Source: Methylobacter sp.
Lineage (GTDB): Bacteria; Pseudomonadota; Gammaproteobacteria; Methylococcales; Methylomonadaceae
DNA length: 54,295 nt
Assembly (NCBI RefSeq): GCF_023227905.1
Contig: NZ_JALOCF010000028.1
Span: 1 to 54,295, forward strand
Direction of reading: 5' to 3'
Under the pieces are notes generated by a model. It ran no database searches. It was not told the origin of the DNA and was given only the letters and a program-made list of their open reading frames with translations. Below, piece by piece: positions 15,490 to 23,292 of this stretch; positions within the stretch are counted from its first letter, which is position 1; each line of letters starts with the position of its first letter. The position numbers and the translations under genes were made by a program.

Positions 15490-15996
15490 ATGGATCTGTT
15501 GGATTTTGAAGCGCAAGGTTTGTATTTTGAACAGCCCGATGCCGTGGGCGTTAAAGAGCTGATAGCGACAGCGGCGGAAAATTATGCCAGTGGCAATGCC
15601 GAACTGTCGTTGCTGCAAGCTTATTTTTTGGCTCCCGAGTCGTTGAATGTATTGGTGGCCTTAAACCGTTTTTACTATTACCAGTATCGCCTGGAAGAGG
15701 CTTTAGCGGCAACCACCAAAGCCTTGGCTGTGATCAGGTTGATGATAGCTTTTCCGGAAGAGTGGTCTGACCTGCAACTAAGCCATATTAACGATGCGCC
15801 GGCCGACTTATTAACTCAGGTCAGGCTGTATTTGTTCACTCTCAAAGCTATCGGCTTTTTGAATATGCGTTTGGAAAATCTGGATTTGAGCCAGGCTATT
15901 TTTGAAAAACTGGTCGAGCTGGATAGCAAGGACAGGATCGGCGCGCAAGGGTTATTGGAATTGGTAGTCAAGCGGAAAACGGATGTCGCGGTGTAG
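15490..15996 (+). CDS. nif-associated helical-repeat protein (orf7-like)
   Basis: 168-aa protein with a TPR-like pattern: LSLLQAYFLAPESLNVLVAL, RFYYYQYRLEEALAATTKAL and NMRLENLDLSQAIFEKLVEL are helix pairs. Its place between cysE and nifW corresponds to an unassigned orf in the A. vinelandii nif cluster. A chaperone or scaffolding role is plausible but unproven. The ATG immediately follows the cysE stop, so it is coupled to cysE. The last ~50 bases of the gene are partly duplicated at 16089-16141 on the far side of a repeat. Confidence 0.75.
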   Translation: MDLLDFEAQGLYFEQPDAVGVKELIATAAENYASGNAELSLLQAYFLAPESLNVLVALNRFYYYQYRLEEALAATTKALAVIRLMIAFPEEWSDLQLSHINDAPADLLTQVRLYLFTLKAIGFLNMRLENLDLSQAIFEKLVELDSKDRIGAQGLLELVVKRKTDVAV

Positions 15997-16000
15997 CCGC

Positions 16001-16071
16001 GTAGGGTACGCATTGCGTACCAATTTCAAAGCAACTTCCTAGCTTAATAAGGTACGCGATGCGTACCCTAC
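16001..16071. repeat. GTAGGGTACGC palindromic repeat, copy 1 (REPIN-like)
   Basis: Begins GTAGGGTACGCATTGCGTACC and ends GGTACGCGATGCGTACCCTAC in inverted orientation, with about 29 unrelated bases between. Each half is itself nearly palindromic. Three more copies lie at 39428-39494, 51946-52017 and 53617-53695. It directly follows the orf7-like stop. Confidence 0.85.
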
Positions 16072-16088
16072 ATGAATTATCAAGAACC

Positions 16089-16141
16089 GGATTAGAGCGT
16101 AAGGATTATTGGAATTGGTGATCAAGCGTAAAGCAGATGTA
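16089..16141 (+). repeat. partial duplication of the orf7-like 3' end
   Basis: GGATTAGAGCGTAAGGATTATTGG and AATTGGTGATCAAGCG-TAAAGCAGATGT align with 15935-15987 (the last codons before the orf7-like stop) with about 80% identity over some 50 bases. The two copies flank the GTAGGGTACGC repeat. No start codon or frame of use is present. From 16142 to 16250 come fragments of the CGCCTAAAGCGCCTACTGTTGG module and an AACCCAAT tail. Confidence 0.7.
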
Positions 16142-16253
16142 GGGTGGGTCGCCTAAAGCGCCTACTGTTGGAAGCGCAGCATAACCCAATATTTTTGAAC
16201 CACGATTGTTTGAGTTGTGCTGCGCTGGCTCAAAAGCTAAATGGAGCAAGATC

Positions 16254-16367
16254 ATGTTGAAAAAAGAGTTAATCGATTCATTGATGACCATTATGCCTCT
16301 GGTGGTGTTTATTATTCTGGCGTTGTACCTGTTATTTCAGGACGTCGCTTCAGTCGGGCCCCTTTAA
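16254..16367 (+). CDS. 37-aa single-pass membrane protein upstream of nifW
   Basis: Small ORF with ribosome site TGGAGCAAGATC, ending 16 bases before the nifW ATG. The product starts MLKKELIDSLMTIMP, then a hydrophobic helix LVVFIILALYLLF, then QDVASVGPL. Positive charges before the helix suggest the C-terminus faces the periplasm. It is too short for a family call; it recalls the size of small subunits that stabilise membrane complexes, but that is only an analogy. Its position suggests co-expression with nifW, nifZ and nifM. Confidence 0.6.
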   Translation: MLKKELIDSLMTIMPLVVFIILALYLLFQDVASVGPL

Positions 16368-16383
16368 TTACCGGAGAAAACCC

Positions 16384-16701
16384 ATGAGTTTTGAAGAAGA
16401 AATGGAAGAGCTGGAATCGGCTGAAGACTTCCTGCAATATTTTCAACTGGACTATGAGCCCAGCGTAGTGCATGTCAATCGCCTGCATATTTTGCAGCGT
16501 TTTCATGATTATTTACAAAAAGCCGCCGACGATATGCCGGAAGACGAAGCCCCGAAAAGGGCGGTTTACAGCAAACTATTGCAACGGGCTTATCAGGATT
16601 TTGTCGAATCCGATGCACAAACCGAAAAGGTCTTTAAAGTGTTTGCGATGGGCGAGGCCTCGCAAACGGCGTTTGTCTCTTTAAGCGATATAAAAACATG
16701 A
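16384..16701 (+). CDS. nifW: nitrogenase-stabilizing/protective protein NifW
   Basis: 105-aa NifW, which binds MoFe protein during maturation and protects it from oxygen damage. Family segments: ELESAEDFLQYFQLDYEP, VVHVNRLHILQRFHDYL and YSKLLQRAYQDFVESDAQTE, ending VFKVF. CCGGAGAAAACCC precedes the ATG. The stop overlaps the nifZ start (ATGA), so nifW and nifZ are coupled. Confidence 0.95.
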   Translation: MSFEEEMEELESAEDFLQYFQLDYEPSVVHVNRLHILQRFHDYLQKAADDMPEDEAPKRAVYSKLLQRAYQDFVESDAQTEKVFKVFAMGEASQTAFVSLSDIKT

Positions 16702-17177
16702 AACCCGAGCGCTTCGACGAAGGCCGGTTTGAATTCGGCGAATCGGTCCGGGTGACCCGAAATGTCCGCAATGACGGCACTTATCCCGGCATGGATGTAG
16801 GGACTCTGTTAGTTCGCCGGGGTAGTGTGGGCAATATCCTTAATGTGGGCACTTTTTTACAAGACCAGGTTATTTATACCGTCCATTTTTTGTCTGTTGA
16901 CCGGATGGTCGGTTGCCGCCTGGAAGAATTGATCGGCGCTGACGAACCTTGGAATCCCAGCCGCTTTGAGTTCAGGGACAAGGTGGTTTGCACGATGGAT
17001 TTAGGCATACAGGGTAATATCCTGTTCGCCAAAGGCACGGAAGGCGAAGTTTTTAAGGTGATCAGGGATAACGAGTTGATTCAATACCATGTCGCTTTTC
17101 AGGGTAGAGTCCTGCAAGTGCCCGAATCAGCGCTTGCCCCGGCGCACCCCGAGTCATTCAACGAACCCGAGGTTTGA
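16698..17177 (+). CDS. nifZ: nitrogen fixation protein NifZ
   Basis: 159-aa NifZ, which assists formation of the second P-cluster in MoFe protein. Two NifZ-type repeats are visible. The first runs VRVTRNVRNDGTYPGMDVG and VGNILNVGTFLQDQVIYTVHF. The second runs VVCTMDLGIQGNILFAKGTE and VFKVIRDNELIQYHVAFQGR. Starts inside the nifW stop and ends 1 base before nifM, so translation of the three is linked. A shorter relative is at 8013. Confidence 0.94.
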   Translation: MKPERFDEGRFEFGESVRVTRNVRNDGTYPGMDVGTLLVRRGSVGNILNVGTFLQDQVIYTVHFLSVDRMVGCRLEELIGADEPWNPSRFEFRDKVVCTMDLGIQGNILFAKGTEGEVFKVIRDNELIQYHVAFQGRVLQVPESALAPAHPESFNEPEV

Positions 17178-17178
17178 T

Positions 17179-18051
17179 ATGGCTGCAATTGAAAAAACTG
17201 CCCAGCCGGCAACTTACAATTTACTGAGGGCGGCTTTAGCCCTATTCAAGAAATCGCCCGGTGATTTGACGGAGGCTGAGTTGCAGCAGGCCAAAACTCA
17301 AGCCTTAAATGAGTTCAGGATTGAAAGCCGTGTGCTGAATACGCCTGAAGCGTCGGCAGTGATCATCACTGATCAGGAATTGCAGCAAGCTTATCAGGAA
17401 ATTCAGGGCCGTTATCAGGACGAGGCTGCTTTTTTCAGCGATCTGGAGAAAAACCGGCTCGACAAAGACAGCCTGCTGGCGGCATTGCATCGCCAGTGCA
17501 AGGTCAATACGGTGCTGGAGTTGGTCGCCAGCCGTGCGCCCGCTATCAGCGATATCGAAATCGGCATCTATTATCACCTGCATGCCGAGCAGTTTCATCT
17601 TCCTGAACGGCGCGAAGCCTGCCATATCTTCATCAGCATTAATCCGGATTATCCTGAAAATACCCTTGAGACGGCTTTAACGCGCGCTCAGGAAATCGCC
17701 GAAAAACTGCGTAAAAAGCCGCATAAATTTGCCGATCTGGCCTTACGGCATTCCGAATGCCCGACCGCTTTGCAAGGCGGCGTGCTGGGTACGGTGCCGC
17801 GCGGCACGCTGTATCCTGAATTGGATGCGGTGCTGTTTGACATGAAGGCAGGCGAAGTCAGCGAGGCGGTCAAATCGGAAATCGGCTTTCATGTGCTGTT
17901 GTGCAAGAGCATACAAAAGTCCGAGACTCTGTCCCTTGCAAAAGCAACACCCAAAATACGCCAGTTAATGAAGGATCGCGCCCGCCGTACCTGCCAGCGC
18001 GCCTGGTTAGCTGGTTTAGCCAATCATGAATCCGGGGAGAGCAGATCATGA
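17179..18051 (+). CDS. nifM: peptidyl-prolyl isomerase NifM
   Basis: Parvulin-type foldase of about 290 aa required to mature the Fe protein NifH. The N-terminal ~140 residues are helical (QELQQAYQEIQGRYQDEAAF). The C-terminal rotamase domain starts at REACHIFISINPDYPE and continues FADLALRHSECPTALQGGVL, GTVPRGTLYPELDAVLF and EIGFHVLLCKS. The ATG at 17179 follows GAGGTTTGAT and comes 1 base after the nifZ stop. The end overlaps clpX by four bases. Confidence 0.92.
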   Translation: MAAIEKTAQPATYNLLRAALALFKKSPGDLTEAELQQAKTQALNEFRIESRVLNTPEASAVIITDQELQQAYQEIQGRYQDEAAFFSDLEKNRLDKDSLLAALHRQCKVNTVLELVASRAPAISDIEIGIYYHLHAEQFHLPERREACHIFISINPDYPENTLETALTRAQEIAEKLRKKPHKFADLALRHSECPTALQGGVLGTVPRGTLYPELDAVLFDMKAGEVSEAVKSEIGFHVLLCKSIQKSETLSLAKATPKIRQLMKDRARRTCQRAWLAGLANHESGESRS

Positions 18052-19319
18052 GCGATAAAGAAACCAAACACTGTTCTTTTTGCGGCGTTAACCAATCCGC
18101 TTCGGTGCCGTTGATTGCGGGTAGCGAGGGTTATATCTGCGGGGCTTGCGTGTCACTGGCCAATCAAGTCGTCAGTAACTGGAGCCGGAAGAAAGAGCTT
18201 TCCGAAATGCAGGGTACATTGCCCATCCCTGCAAAAATCAAAGAACATCTCGATCAATACATTATCGGACAGCATCTGGCTAAAGAGATATTGTCCGTGG
18301 CTGTTTATAACCATTACAAACGCCTCAAGCACGAAAGCGGCGATGTCGGTTTGGGCGAGTTTGACAAGGATGTGGAAATCGGTAAATCCAACATCCTGCT
18401 GATCGGGCCGTCCGGTACCGGGAAGACGCTATTAGCCGGCACCTTGGCGAAAGTTGTCGGCGTACCGTTTGTCGTTGCCGATGCGACTACACTGACGCAG
18501 GCGGGCTATGTCGGCGATGATGTGGAAAATATTCTGGTTCGGTTGCTGGATGTCGCGGAAGGCAATATGACTAATGCGGAATGGGGCATCGTTTACCTTG
18601 ATGAAATCGACAAAATCGCCCGCAGCTCCGAACAGCAAACCGGAACCCGCGATGTGTCCGGCGAGGGCGTGCAGCAGGCATTGCTAAGGCTGGTCGAAGG
18701 CTCTCACGTCAAGATTCCGGGAAAGGGACGCAACAAAGAGGGCGAAACCACGATGGATACGCGCAATATCCTGTTTATCGCCGGGGGCTCGTTTCCGGGC
18801 TTGGAAAAATATGTCGAAAAACGCCTGGTGCCGACCAATTCCGCCATCGGTTTTCATGCCGAAGTGAACAAAACGGCTGAAAAACCGGCATTGGAAGCCA
18901 TGCTTAATGCGACGCAGCCCAGCGATTTGCGCAAGTTCGGCTTAATCCCCGAGTTTATCGGCCGCTTTCCGGTGCTGGCGCCGTTGGAACCGCTGGATGT
19001 AGACGCTTTGATCCAGGTGTTGACCGAACCTAAAAATGCTTTGGTGCGTCAGTATCAGCAGCTGTTTGCTTACGAAGGCGTGGAGTTGACATTCGAACAG
19101 GACGCCCTGGTCGAAATCGCCAAAAAGGCCATAGAACGCGAAACCGGGGCGCGCGGCTTACGCAGCATTATGGAACAGATATTACGCAAAACCATGTTCG
19201 ATATTCCATCTGTTGATGACATTGAGCAATGCATTGTCGATGCCGATGTGGTTAAAGGCGAAGGCGAGATCAGGTTGATTAAAAAGGCCGAAACCAAGCT
19301 CAGGCAGCAGGCAGGGTAG
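18048..19319 (+). CDS. clpX: ATP-dependent Clp protease ATPase subunit ClpX, nif-linked copy
   Basis: 423-aa AAA+ unfoldase that feeds substrates to ClpP. The zinc-binding domain shows CSFCG and CGAC, the Walker A is GPSGTGKT (about residue 126) and the Walker B is IVYLDEIDKI. Sensor regions and the ClpX loop IPGKGRNKEGE near residue 223 are present. A. vinelandii carries a second clpX in the same place after nifM, where it controls the amount of FeMo-co biosynthetic proteins. No clpP is adjacent. It overlaps nifM by ATGA, so it is part of the nifW-nifM operon. Confidence 0.93.
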   Translation: MSDKETKHCSFCGVNQSASVPLIAGSEGYICGACVSLANQVVSNWSRKKELSEMQGTLPIPAKIKEHLDQYIIGQHLAKEILSVAVYNHYKRLKHESGDVGLGEFDKDVEIGKSNILLIGPSGTGKTLLAGTLAKVVGVPFVVADATTLTQAGYVGDDVENILVRLLDVAEGNMTNAEWGIVYLDEIDKIARSSEQQTGTRDVSGEGVQQALLRLVEGSHVKIPGKGRNKEGETTMDTRNILFIAGGSFPGLEKYVEKRLVPTNSAIGFHAEVNKTAEKPALEAMLNATQPSDLRKFGLIPEFIGRFPVLAPLEPLDVDALIQVLTEPKNALVRQYQQLFAYEGVELTFEQDALVEIAKKAIERETGARGLRSIMEQILRKTMFDIPSVDDIEQCIVDADVVKGEGEIRLIKKAETKLRQQAG

Positions 19320-19337
19320 AGTGCCCCTAATTTAAGA

Positions 19338-19425
19338 AATAACACCACGAAGACACGAAGGACACGAAGTTTTTATCTTGTTTTCTTCGTGCCCTTCGTG
19401 CCTTCGTGGTGAATTAATTAACAAA
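19338..19425. repeat. CACGAAG/CTTCGTG repeat pair
   Basis: CACCACGAAGACACGAAGGACACGAAG and, 19 bases on, CTTCGTGCCCTTCGTGCCTTCGTGGTG face each other as an imperfect inverted repeat. This element type recurs after the Grx-BolA gene, near 33000, 36020-36180, 37930-38360 and 49920-50315, often with other modules inserted in it. Here it is uninterrupted. It sits between clpX and the Grx-BolA gene. Confidence 0.75.
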
Positions 19426-19437
19426 ACCGAGAACCTT

Positions 19438-20046
19438 ATGAAAACCGAAGACAAAATCCACGCTCAACTGGCAGCCCAGCCGATCATCATTTACATGAAA
19501 GGCGTACCGGCCAATCCGCAATGCGGCTTTTCAGCCAAAGCGGTAGGTTTGCTCAATGCGACCCATATCCCTTACGCTTACGTGAACGTACTGGAAGCGC
19601 CATTTATCCGTGAAAAGTTGCCGAGCATTTCCCACTGGCCGACCTATCCCCAGCTGTTTGTTAACGCAGAACTGGTGGGCGGTTGCGACATCATTGAAGA
19701 AATGTCCAACAACGGCAGTTTATTACCCTTGTTAAAAAGCGCCGCGCCGAAAAAAACGGAAACTGCAAACGACGCATTAAGCGTTAGCGAGGTTATGCAA
19801 CTGGTGCAGCAGGGAATCGACGATGCCAAAGTGATGGTCGAAGGGGAGGGTTGCGATTTAACAATCACCGTGGTCAGCTCGCAGTTTAACGATTTATCGA
19901 TAGTAAAAAAACAGCAGTTGGTTCTGGCAACGTTAAAAGAGCCTTTGGCTTCGGGCAAGCTTCATGCGGTCAGCGTTAAAGCGTTCACCCCGGATGAATG
20001 GCAGGAGAAACAAAAGGCTGGCGGGCTGTTGCAAATTCAGCATTAA
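19438..20046 (+). CDS. monothiol glutaredoxin fused to BolA-like domain
   Basis: 202-aa fusion. Residues 1-105 are a CGFS-type monothiol glutaredoxin (Grx4/Grx5 class): IIIYMKGVPANPQCGFSAKA with the cluster-binding Cys, then WPTYPQLFVNAELVGGCDII. Residues 118-202 form a BolA/IbaG-like domain: SEVMQLVQQGIDDAKVMVEG, CDLTITVVSSQFND and FTPDEW, with the His/Cys ligand region. Grx and BolA bind each other around a [2Fe-2S] cluster in many organisms, so the fusion gives a built-in pair for cluster transfer. A nif-linked glutaredoxin sits here in A. vinelandii too. Start ATG 19438 gives the family N-terminus. Confidence 0.9.
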   Translation: MKTEDKIHAQLAAQPIIIYMKGVPANPQCGFSAKAVGLLNATHIPYAYVNVLEAPFIREKLPSISHWPTYPQLFVNAELVGGCDIIEEMSNNGSLLPLLKSAAPKKTETANDALSVSEVMQLVQQGIDDAKVMVEGEGCDLTITVVSSQFNDLSIVKKQQLVLATLKEPLASGKLHAVSVKAFTPDEWQEKQKAGGLLQIQH

Positions 20047-20079
20047 ATTACTGATGTTATGCAATGAATAGGAAATCTT

Positions 20080-20215
20080 CACCACGAAGCCAAAAGTAGG
20101 CGCCTCTAGGCGACACGAAGGGCACGAAGGACAAATAAAACTTCGTGTCCTTCGTGTCTCGGCAATTGCTCCTGCATTGCTCTACCTCCTGCATCCATGC
20201 AGTCGTTCGTGGTGA
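20080..20215. repeat. CACGAAG repeat with nested module
   Basis: CACCACGAAGCC ... CACGAAGGACA and CTTCGTGTCCTTCGTGTC ... TTCGTGGTG form the outer pair. A 47-base module at 20159-20205 (TCGGCAATTGCTCCTGC to CATCCATGCAGTCG) is inserted in the right arm, and AAAGTAGGCGCCTCTAGGCG interrupts the left arm. Non-coding, between the Grx-BolA gene and nifF. Confidence 0.75.
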
Positions 20216-20265
20216 AAAGTTTTTTACTTAATTAAAGAAAAGCTTACCCGCTAAGCGAGGACATC

Positions 20266-20799
20266 ATGGCTAAAGTAGGCGTTTTTTTCGGCACGGACAC
20301 AGGCAATACCCGGCGTATTGCCAAAGATATTACCACGGCATTGGGTTCAGTTATTGCCGCCAAGCCGGTGAATATTCGCAATGCCGAGGTCGCGGATTTG
20401 CAGGCGTATGACACCTTGATTTTAGGTACGCCCACTTATGGCGAAGGTCAATTGCCCGGCTTATCGACCGGCAACGCGACGACAAGTTGGGAGGAATTCT
20501 TGCCGAAGTTGGCAGGGCAGGATTTCAGCGGTAAAAAGGTAGCGGTTTATGGGTTGGGGAATCAAAAAAGCTATCCTACAGAATTTGTTGATGCCATGTT
20601 TTTTCTGTATGAGCAGTTCAAGCAATGCGGCGCCACCCAAATTGGCGCATGGGATACCGAAGGTTACAACTTTCAAAGTTCCTGGGCAGTCGTCGATAGC
20701 CGCTTTGTCGGTTTGGCCTTGGACCAGGAAAACCAGAAAGACCTTACCCCGGCAAGACTGGATGCCTGGTTAAAAATGCTGGCAGAGGCTTGGGATTGA
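20266..20799 (+). CDS. nifF: flavodoxin NifF
   Basis: 177-aa long-chain flavodoxin that donates electrons to the nitrogenase Fe protein. The FMN phosphate loop is FFGTDTGNTRRIAKDI at residues 7-22. PTYGEGQLPG and GLGNQKSYPTEFVDAM are the flavin-stacking loops. The tail WAVVDSRFVGLALDQENQKD is that of NifF. GCGAGGACATC precedes the ATG. No sigma54 site is visible directly upstream, so it is either transcribed from upstream or has another promoter. Confidence 0.93.
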   Translation: MAKVGVFFGTDTGNTRRIAKDITTALGSVIAAKPVNIRNAEVADLQAYDTLILGTPTYGEGQLPGLSTGNATTSWEEFLPKLAGQDFSGKKVAVYGLGNQKSYPTEFVDAMFFLYEQFKQCGATQIGAWDTEGYNFQSSWAVVDSRFVGLALDQENQKDLTPARLDAWLKMLAEAWD

Positions 20800-20805
20800 T
20801 ATTTT

Positions 20806-21072
20806 AGGAGTGCAAGCTTCGCTTGCGCTTGCAGGCGCAGCTTTCGCTCCTCGGCAACTGCTCCTGCATCGCCTAAAGCGCCTACTGTTGGTGCTAAACC
20901 ACAGGGATGTGGCGGCCGCGATTGCTCCAGGCAATCTTGCGGCATTTCCTCCATCCCTGGAGGTCAATGCAGCTTACGCAAGGAGCGGTTTTCTGCCTAC
21001 CTCCTGCATCCTTGCAGTCGTAAAGCGCCTACTGTTGGTGCTTGCGCTTGCAGGCAAAGCCTGCACTCCGGT
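20806..21072. repeat. composite of dispersed repeat modules
   Basis: GGAGTGCAAGCTTCGCTTGC, CGGCAACTGCTCCTGCATCG, CCTAAAGCGCCTACTGTTGG, ACCTCCTGCATCCTTGCAGTCG and a second CTAAAGCGCCTACTGTTGGTGC follow one another between nifF and the RseC-like gene. The outermost ends (GGAGTGCAAGCTTCGC and GGCAAAGCCTGCACTCC) pair. No gene here. Confidence 0.7.
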
Positions 21073-21095
21073 TTCATCAGTTGAATGGTTACAGC

Positions 21096-21527
21096 ATGAT
21101 AGAAGAATCAGCGATAGTGGTAAAAATAGAAAACCATCAAGTCTGGGTCGAAAGCGGACAAAGTAGCGCGTGCGGCGGTTGCCTGCAAAAAGCATCGTGC
21201 TCCACCAATGCAGTCGGCAGCGTTCTCAAGAAAAAAGCAGTGCCGGTGGATAGCGATATCCAACTGAAAACCGGGGATCAAGTCATGGTCGCAATTGATG
21301 AAAATCTGCTGCTTCGCGCATCCCTGTTGTTGTATCTGGTGCCGTTAATCGCCCTGTTTACCGGTGCGGGCGTTGCCGATTGGCTGCTGGATAGCATGCA
21401 ACATGCGGATTTATGGATTGCCGGCAGCGCCATGCTGAGTTTCTTGATTTCACTGTGGCTAATCAATAAGACGCAAGGCTTTTTGATACTGAGTTACGCC
21501 CGGCCTGTCGTAGTCAGGAAGGTTTAA
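21096..21527 (+). CDS. RseC/MucC-like membrane protein
   Basis: 143-aa protein of the SoxR-reducing-system RseC family. ESGQSSACGGCLQKASC holds four cysteines in the family spacing (CGGC...C...). Two membrane helices follow: LLLRASLLLYLVPLIALF and DLWIAGSAMLSFLISLWL. RseC proteins go with Rnf/Rsx-type complexes and may carry an Fe-S cluster. Placed between nifF and two unknown genes, in a cluster that also has rnf, it could assist electron flow; that is inference. The ATG at 21096 starts the conserved MIEESAIVVKIEN. Confidence 0.82.
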   Translation: MIEESAIVVKIENHQVWVESGQSSACGGCLQKASCSTNAVGSVLKKKAVPVDSDIQLKTGDQVMVAIDENLLLRASLLLYLVPLIALFTGAGVADWLLDSMQHADLWIAGSAMLSFLISLWLINKTQGFLILSYARPVVVRKV

Positions 21528-21541
21528 CCTGTAGTGCCGGT

Positions 21542-21841
21542 ATGAATGTTTGGGCTATTGATAAGGATATTCCGCTTAAGCTCCTGTTGCTGGAACTGGT
21601 GCACCGTTACGGCGAAAATACCTTGGCGCTGAACAATCAGGTACAGCATTTCCAGGCCATTGATTTATGCACGGTGAACGAACCGGACATTTCCGCCTAT
21701 ATCTACACGTTCGGACAGAACGCAGGGCGTTACGGCATAGACCTGAAATATCCGATTTTTGCACACAATATCGTCGGCGAAAATGAAAACCTGACCCTGG
21801 ATCAAATCATAGAGATACTCTCCATTCATCTTTTTTCTTAA
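21542..21841 (+). CDS. hypothetical protein of the nif region
   Basis: 99-aa protein, 14 bases after the RseC-like gene. MNVWAIDKDIPLKLLLLELV is a helical start; the rest (IDLCTVNEPDISAYIYTFGQ, GENENLTLDQIIEILSIHLF) looks like a small alpha/beta fold. I do not recognise the family. The one Cys is isolated. Close spacing on both sides suggests an operon with the flanking genes. Confidence 0.65.
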   Translation: MNVWAIDKDIPLKLLLLELVHRYGENTLALNNQVQHFQAIDLCTVNEPDISAYIYTFGQNAGRYGIDLKYPIFAHNIVGENENLTLDQIIEILSIHLFS

Positions 21842-21851
21842 ACCCGCAGCC

Positions 21852-22148
21852 ATGAATCAACAACAACCAGCCGGATTTCTCTATTTCGTCAGTTACAGCG
21901 GAGTCAAACTTCCGCTAAAGCTGGTCAACGAAATCACGGAAGACAGTTTAAACAACCGAAACACGTATTACCGTAGCCGCTTTGATGCCCAGAACAGAAT
22001 GCAGCTTTGCCAGAAAATTGTCTATGGCGAGGTTGAATCGGAACATCAATACCAATATTACGAGAGCGGCGTTTTAAAATCGGCGCAGATAACTGAGGAT
22101 GATGAAATCAGGGAGATTCGTTTTAATGAGTCGGGCGAGATGATGTGA
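21852..22148 (+). CDS. hypothetical protein of the nif region
   Basis: 98-aa protein 10 bases after its neighbour. The start QQPAGFLYFVSYSGVKLPLK and the later RNTYYRSRFDAQNRMQLCQK, YGEVESEHQYQYYESGVLKS suggest a beta-sheet protein of repeated hairpins. I cannot name the family with confidence. Likely co-transcribed with the RseC-like gene and the 99-aa gene. It ends the plus-strand nif block. Confidence 0.7.
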   Translation: MNQQQPAGFLYFVSYSGVKLPLKLVNEITEDSLNNRNTYYRSRFDAQNRMQLCQKIVYGEVESEHQYQYYESGVLKSAQITEDDEIREIRFNESGEMM

Positions 22149-22456
22149 TCTGACAAGATTTGCTAATCAGCTTTTACAGGCTGCTTTAGCTCACAAGCGG
22201 ACAAAGAACCAAAAATCAATTTGTGTGTCAGCGTACAGACGCAAGCAATATTTTGCTTATATTTTATCTTTAACATTTACCCCTTAAATCCTTACAGTGC
22301 CGATTAACGTCTGGTTGTTACGAGCCAAGTTGACCGCTGCTATGCCTGATCATTACAACTCAGGCTGCCCTTTCAGCCGGATGAGGGGTGAAGGGACAGT
22401 CCGTGAGAGCGTCATAAATAGCGTCAATTACATCAAGACCCAAAAAGGTGCACCAA
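22149..22456. other. gene-free boundary between nif block and accessory genes
   Basis: About 300 bases without a supported gene. The first 150 are AT-rich. A hairpin-capable stretch (CAGGCTGCCCTTTCAGCCGG) lies near 22360. No terminator with a clear T-run and no sigma54 motif was found. Confidence 0.5.
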
Positions 22457-23068
22457 ATGGAAACGTACAATTCATCGAAAGCGGCGCCCATTAATTTCGA
22501 CACTATCCAAACACTTGTCCATCAGGGCAAGACTGTCGTTTCTTCAGAAGATTCTGCAATAATTGAATGGGCAATTAAGACAATTACGGAAGGCAGAACG
22601 GCAACACTCTACTGTAAACCGACCGTGTTTGAGGCGATCAGAAGATGGTACTGGACACCGGAACGCGTCAAGCTCGTTGGATTCAAGCCTATTTCGCCGG
22701 AACAAGCTGCGAGGGTTAAATCGGATTTCAACATAGAGGTCGATGGATACGCTAACAGTTTGGATTGTCCTCGATGCGGACACGTCTACAGTACGTACGA
22801 GTTTATACAACAAGGCATCGAGGAGCATGGCGAAGAGCTTGTAAGAGCTGCGTTCTCGCTCAAGCGAGCAGCTATTATTCAAATCAATCCCGTGCAAGAC
22901 ACAATTTGTCGGAACTGCCGCTTGCACATCTTACTCGGTGGGAACGGGATTTACGGGGGCTATGATTACGAATATCGGTGCCCTTTGAACAATGCCTATG
23001 CCTGCTGCAGGGCTGTTGTTATTGTGGCCGCAGCCCCAAACGTTCGGCTTCGCCCTGATTTGGTTTGA
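22457..23068 (+). CDS. hypothetical zinc-ribbon-like protein
   Basis: About 203 aa. CPRCGHVYSTYEF (near residue 105) and ICRNCRLHILLG (near residue 155) are two CxxC knuckles that could bind one zinc. The N-terminal 90 residues have no known motif (DTIQTLVHQGKTVVSSEDSA, PTVFEAIRRWYWTPERVK). The final segment CPLNNAYACCRAVVIVAAAP adds more cysteines and reads less like folded protein, so the true end may have shifted. The ATG at 22457 after AAGGTGCACCAA is preferred to the GTG at 22448. Function unknown. Confidence 0.6.
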   Translation: METYNSSKAAPINFDTIQTLVHQGKTVVSSEDSAIIEWAIKTITEGRTATLYCKPTVFEAIRRWYWTPERVKLVGFKPISPEQAARVKSDFNIEVDGYANSLDCPRCGHVYSTYEFIQQGIEEHGEELVRAAFSLKRAAIIQINPVQDTICRNCRLHILLGGNGIYGGYDYEYRCPLNNAYACCRAVVIVAAAPNVRLRPDLV

Positions 23069-23292
23069 TGGCACGTCGTCAGGATACTCATCCGCCATCG
23101 AGCGGCGGATCTTGGATTCATCCCGTACTGGCTGTCATGTATGTTCCTGATAGCGCCTTGATATACGGGTGCTGTAGCGGTGAAATACCCATGCTCACTT
23201 GCAGGTGAATTAGGTGCAGGCAGATGCCCACACAGTGTTGACGACCGCCAGGTTAGCATGCTGCCCAATAACAATGTGGAAGGAGAAACCTT

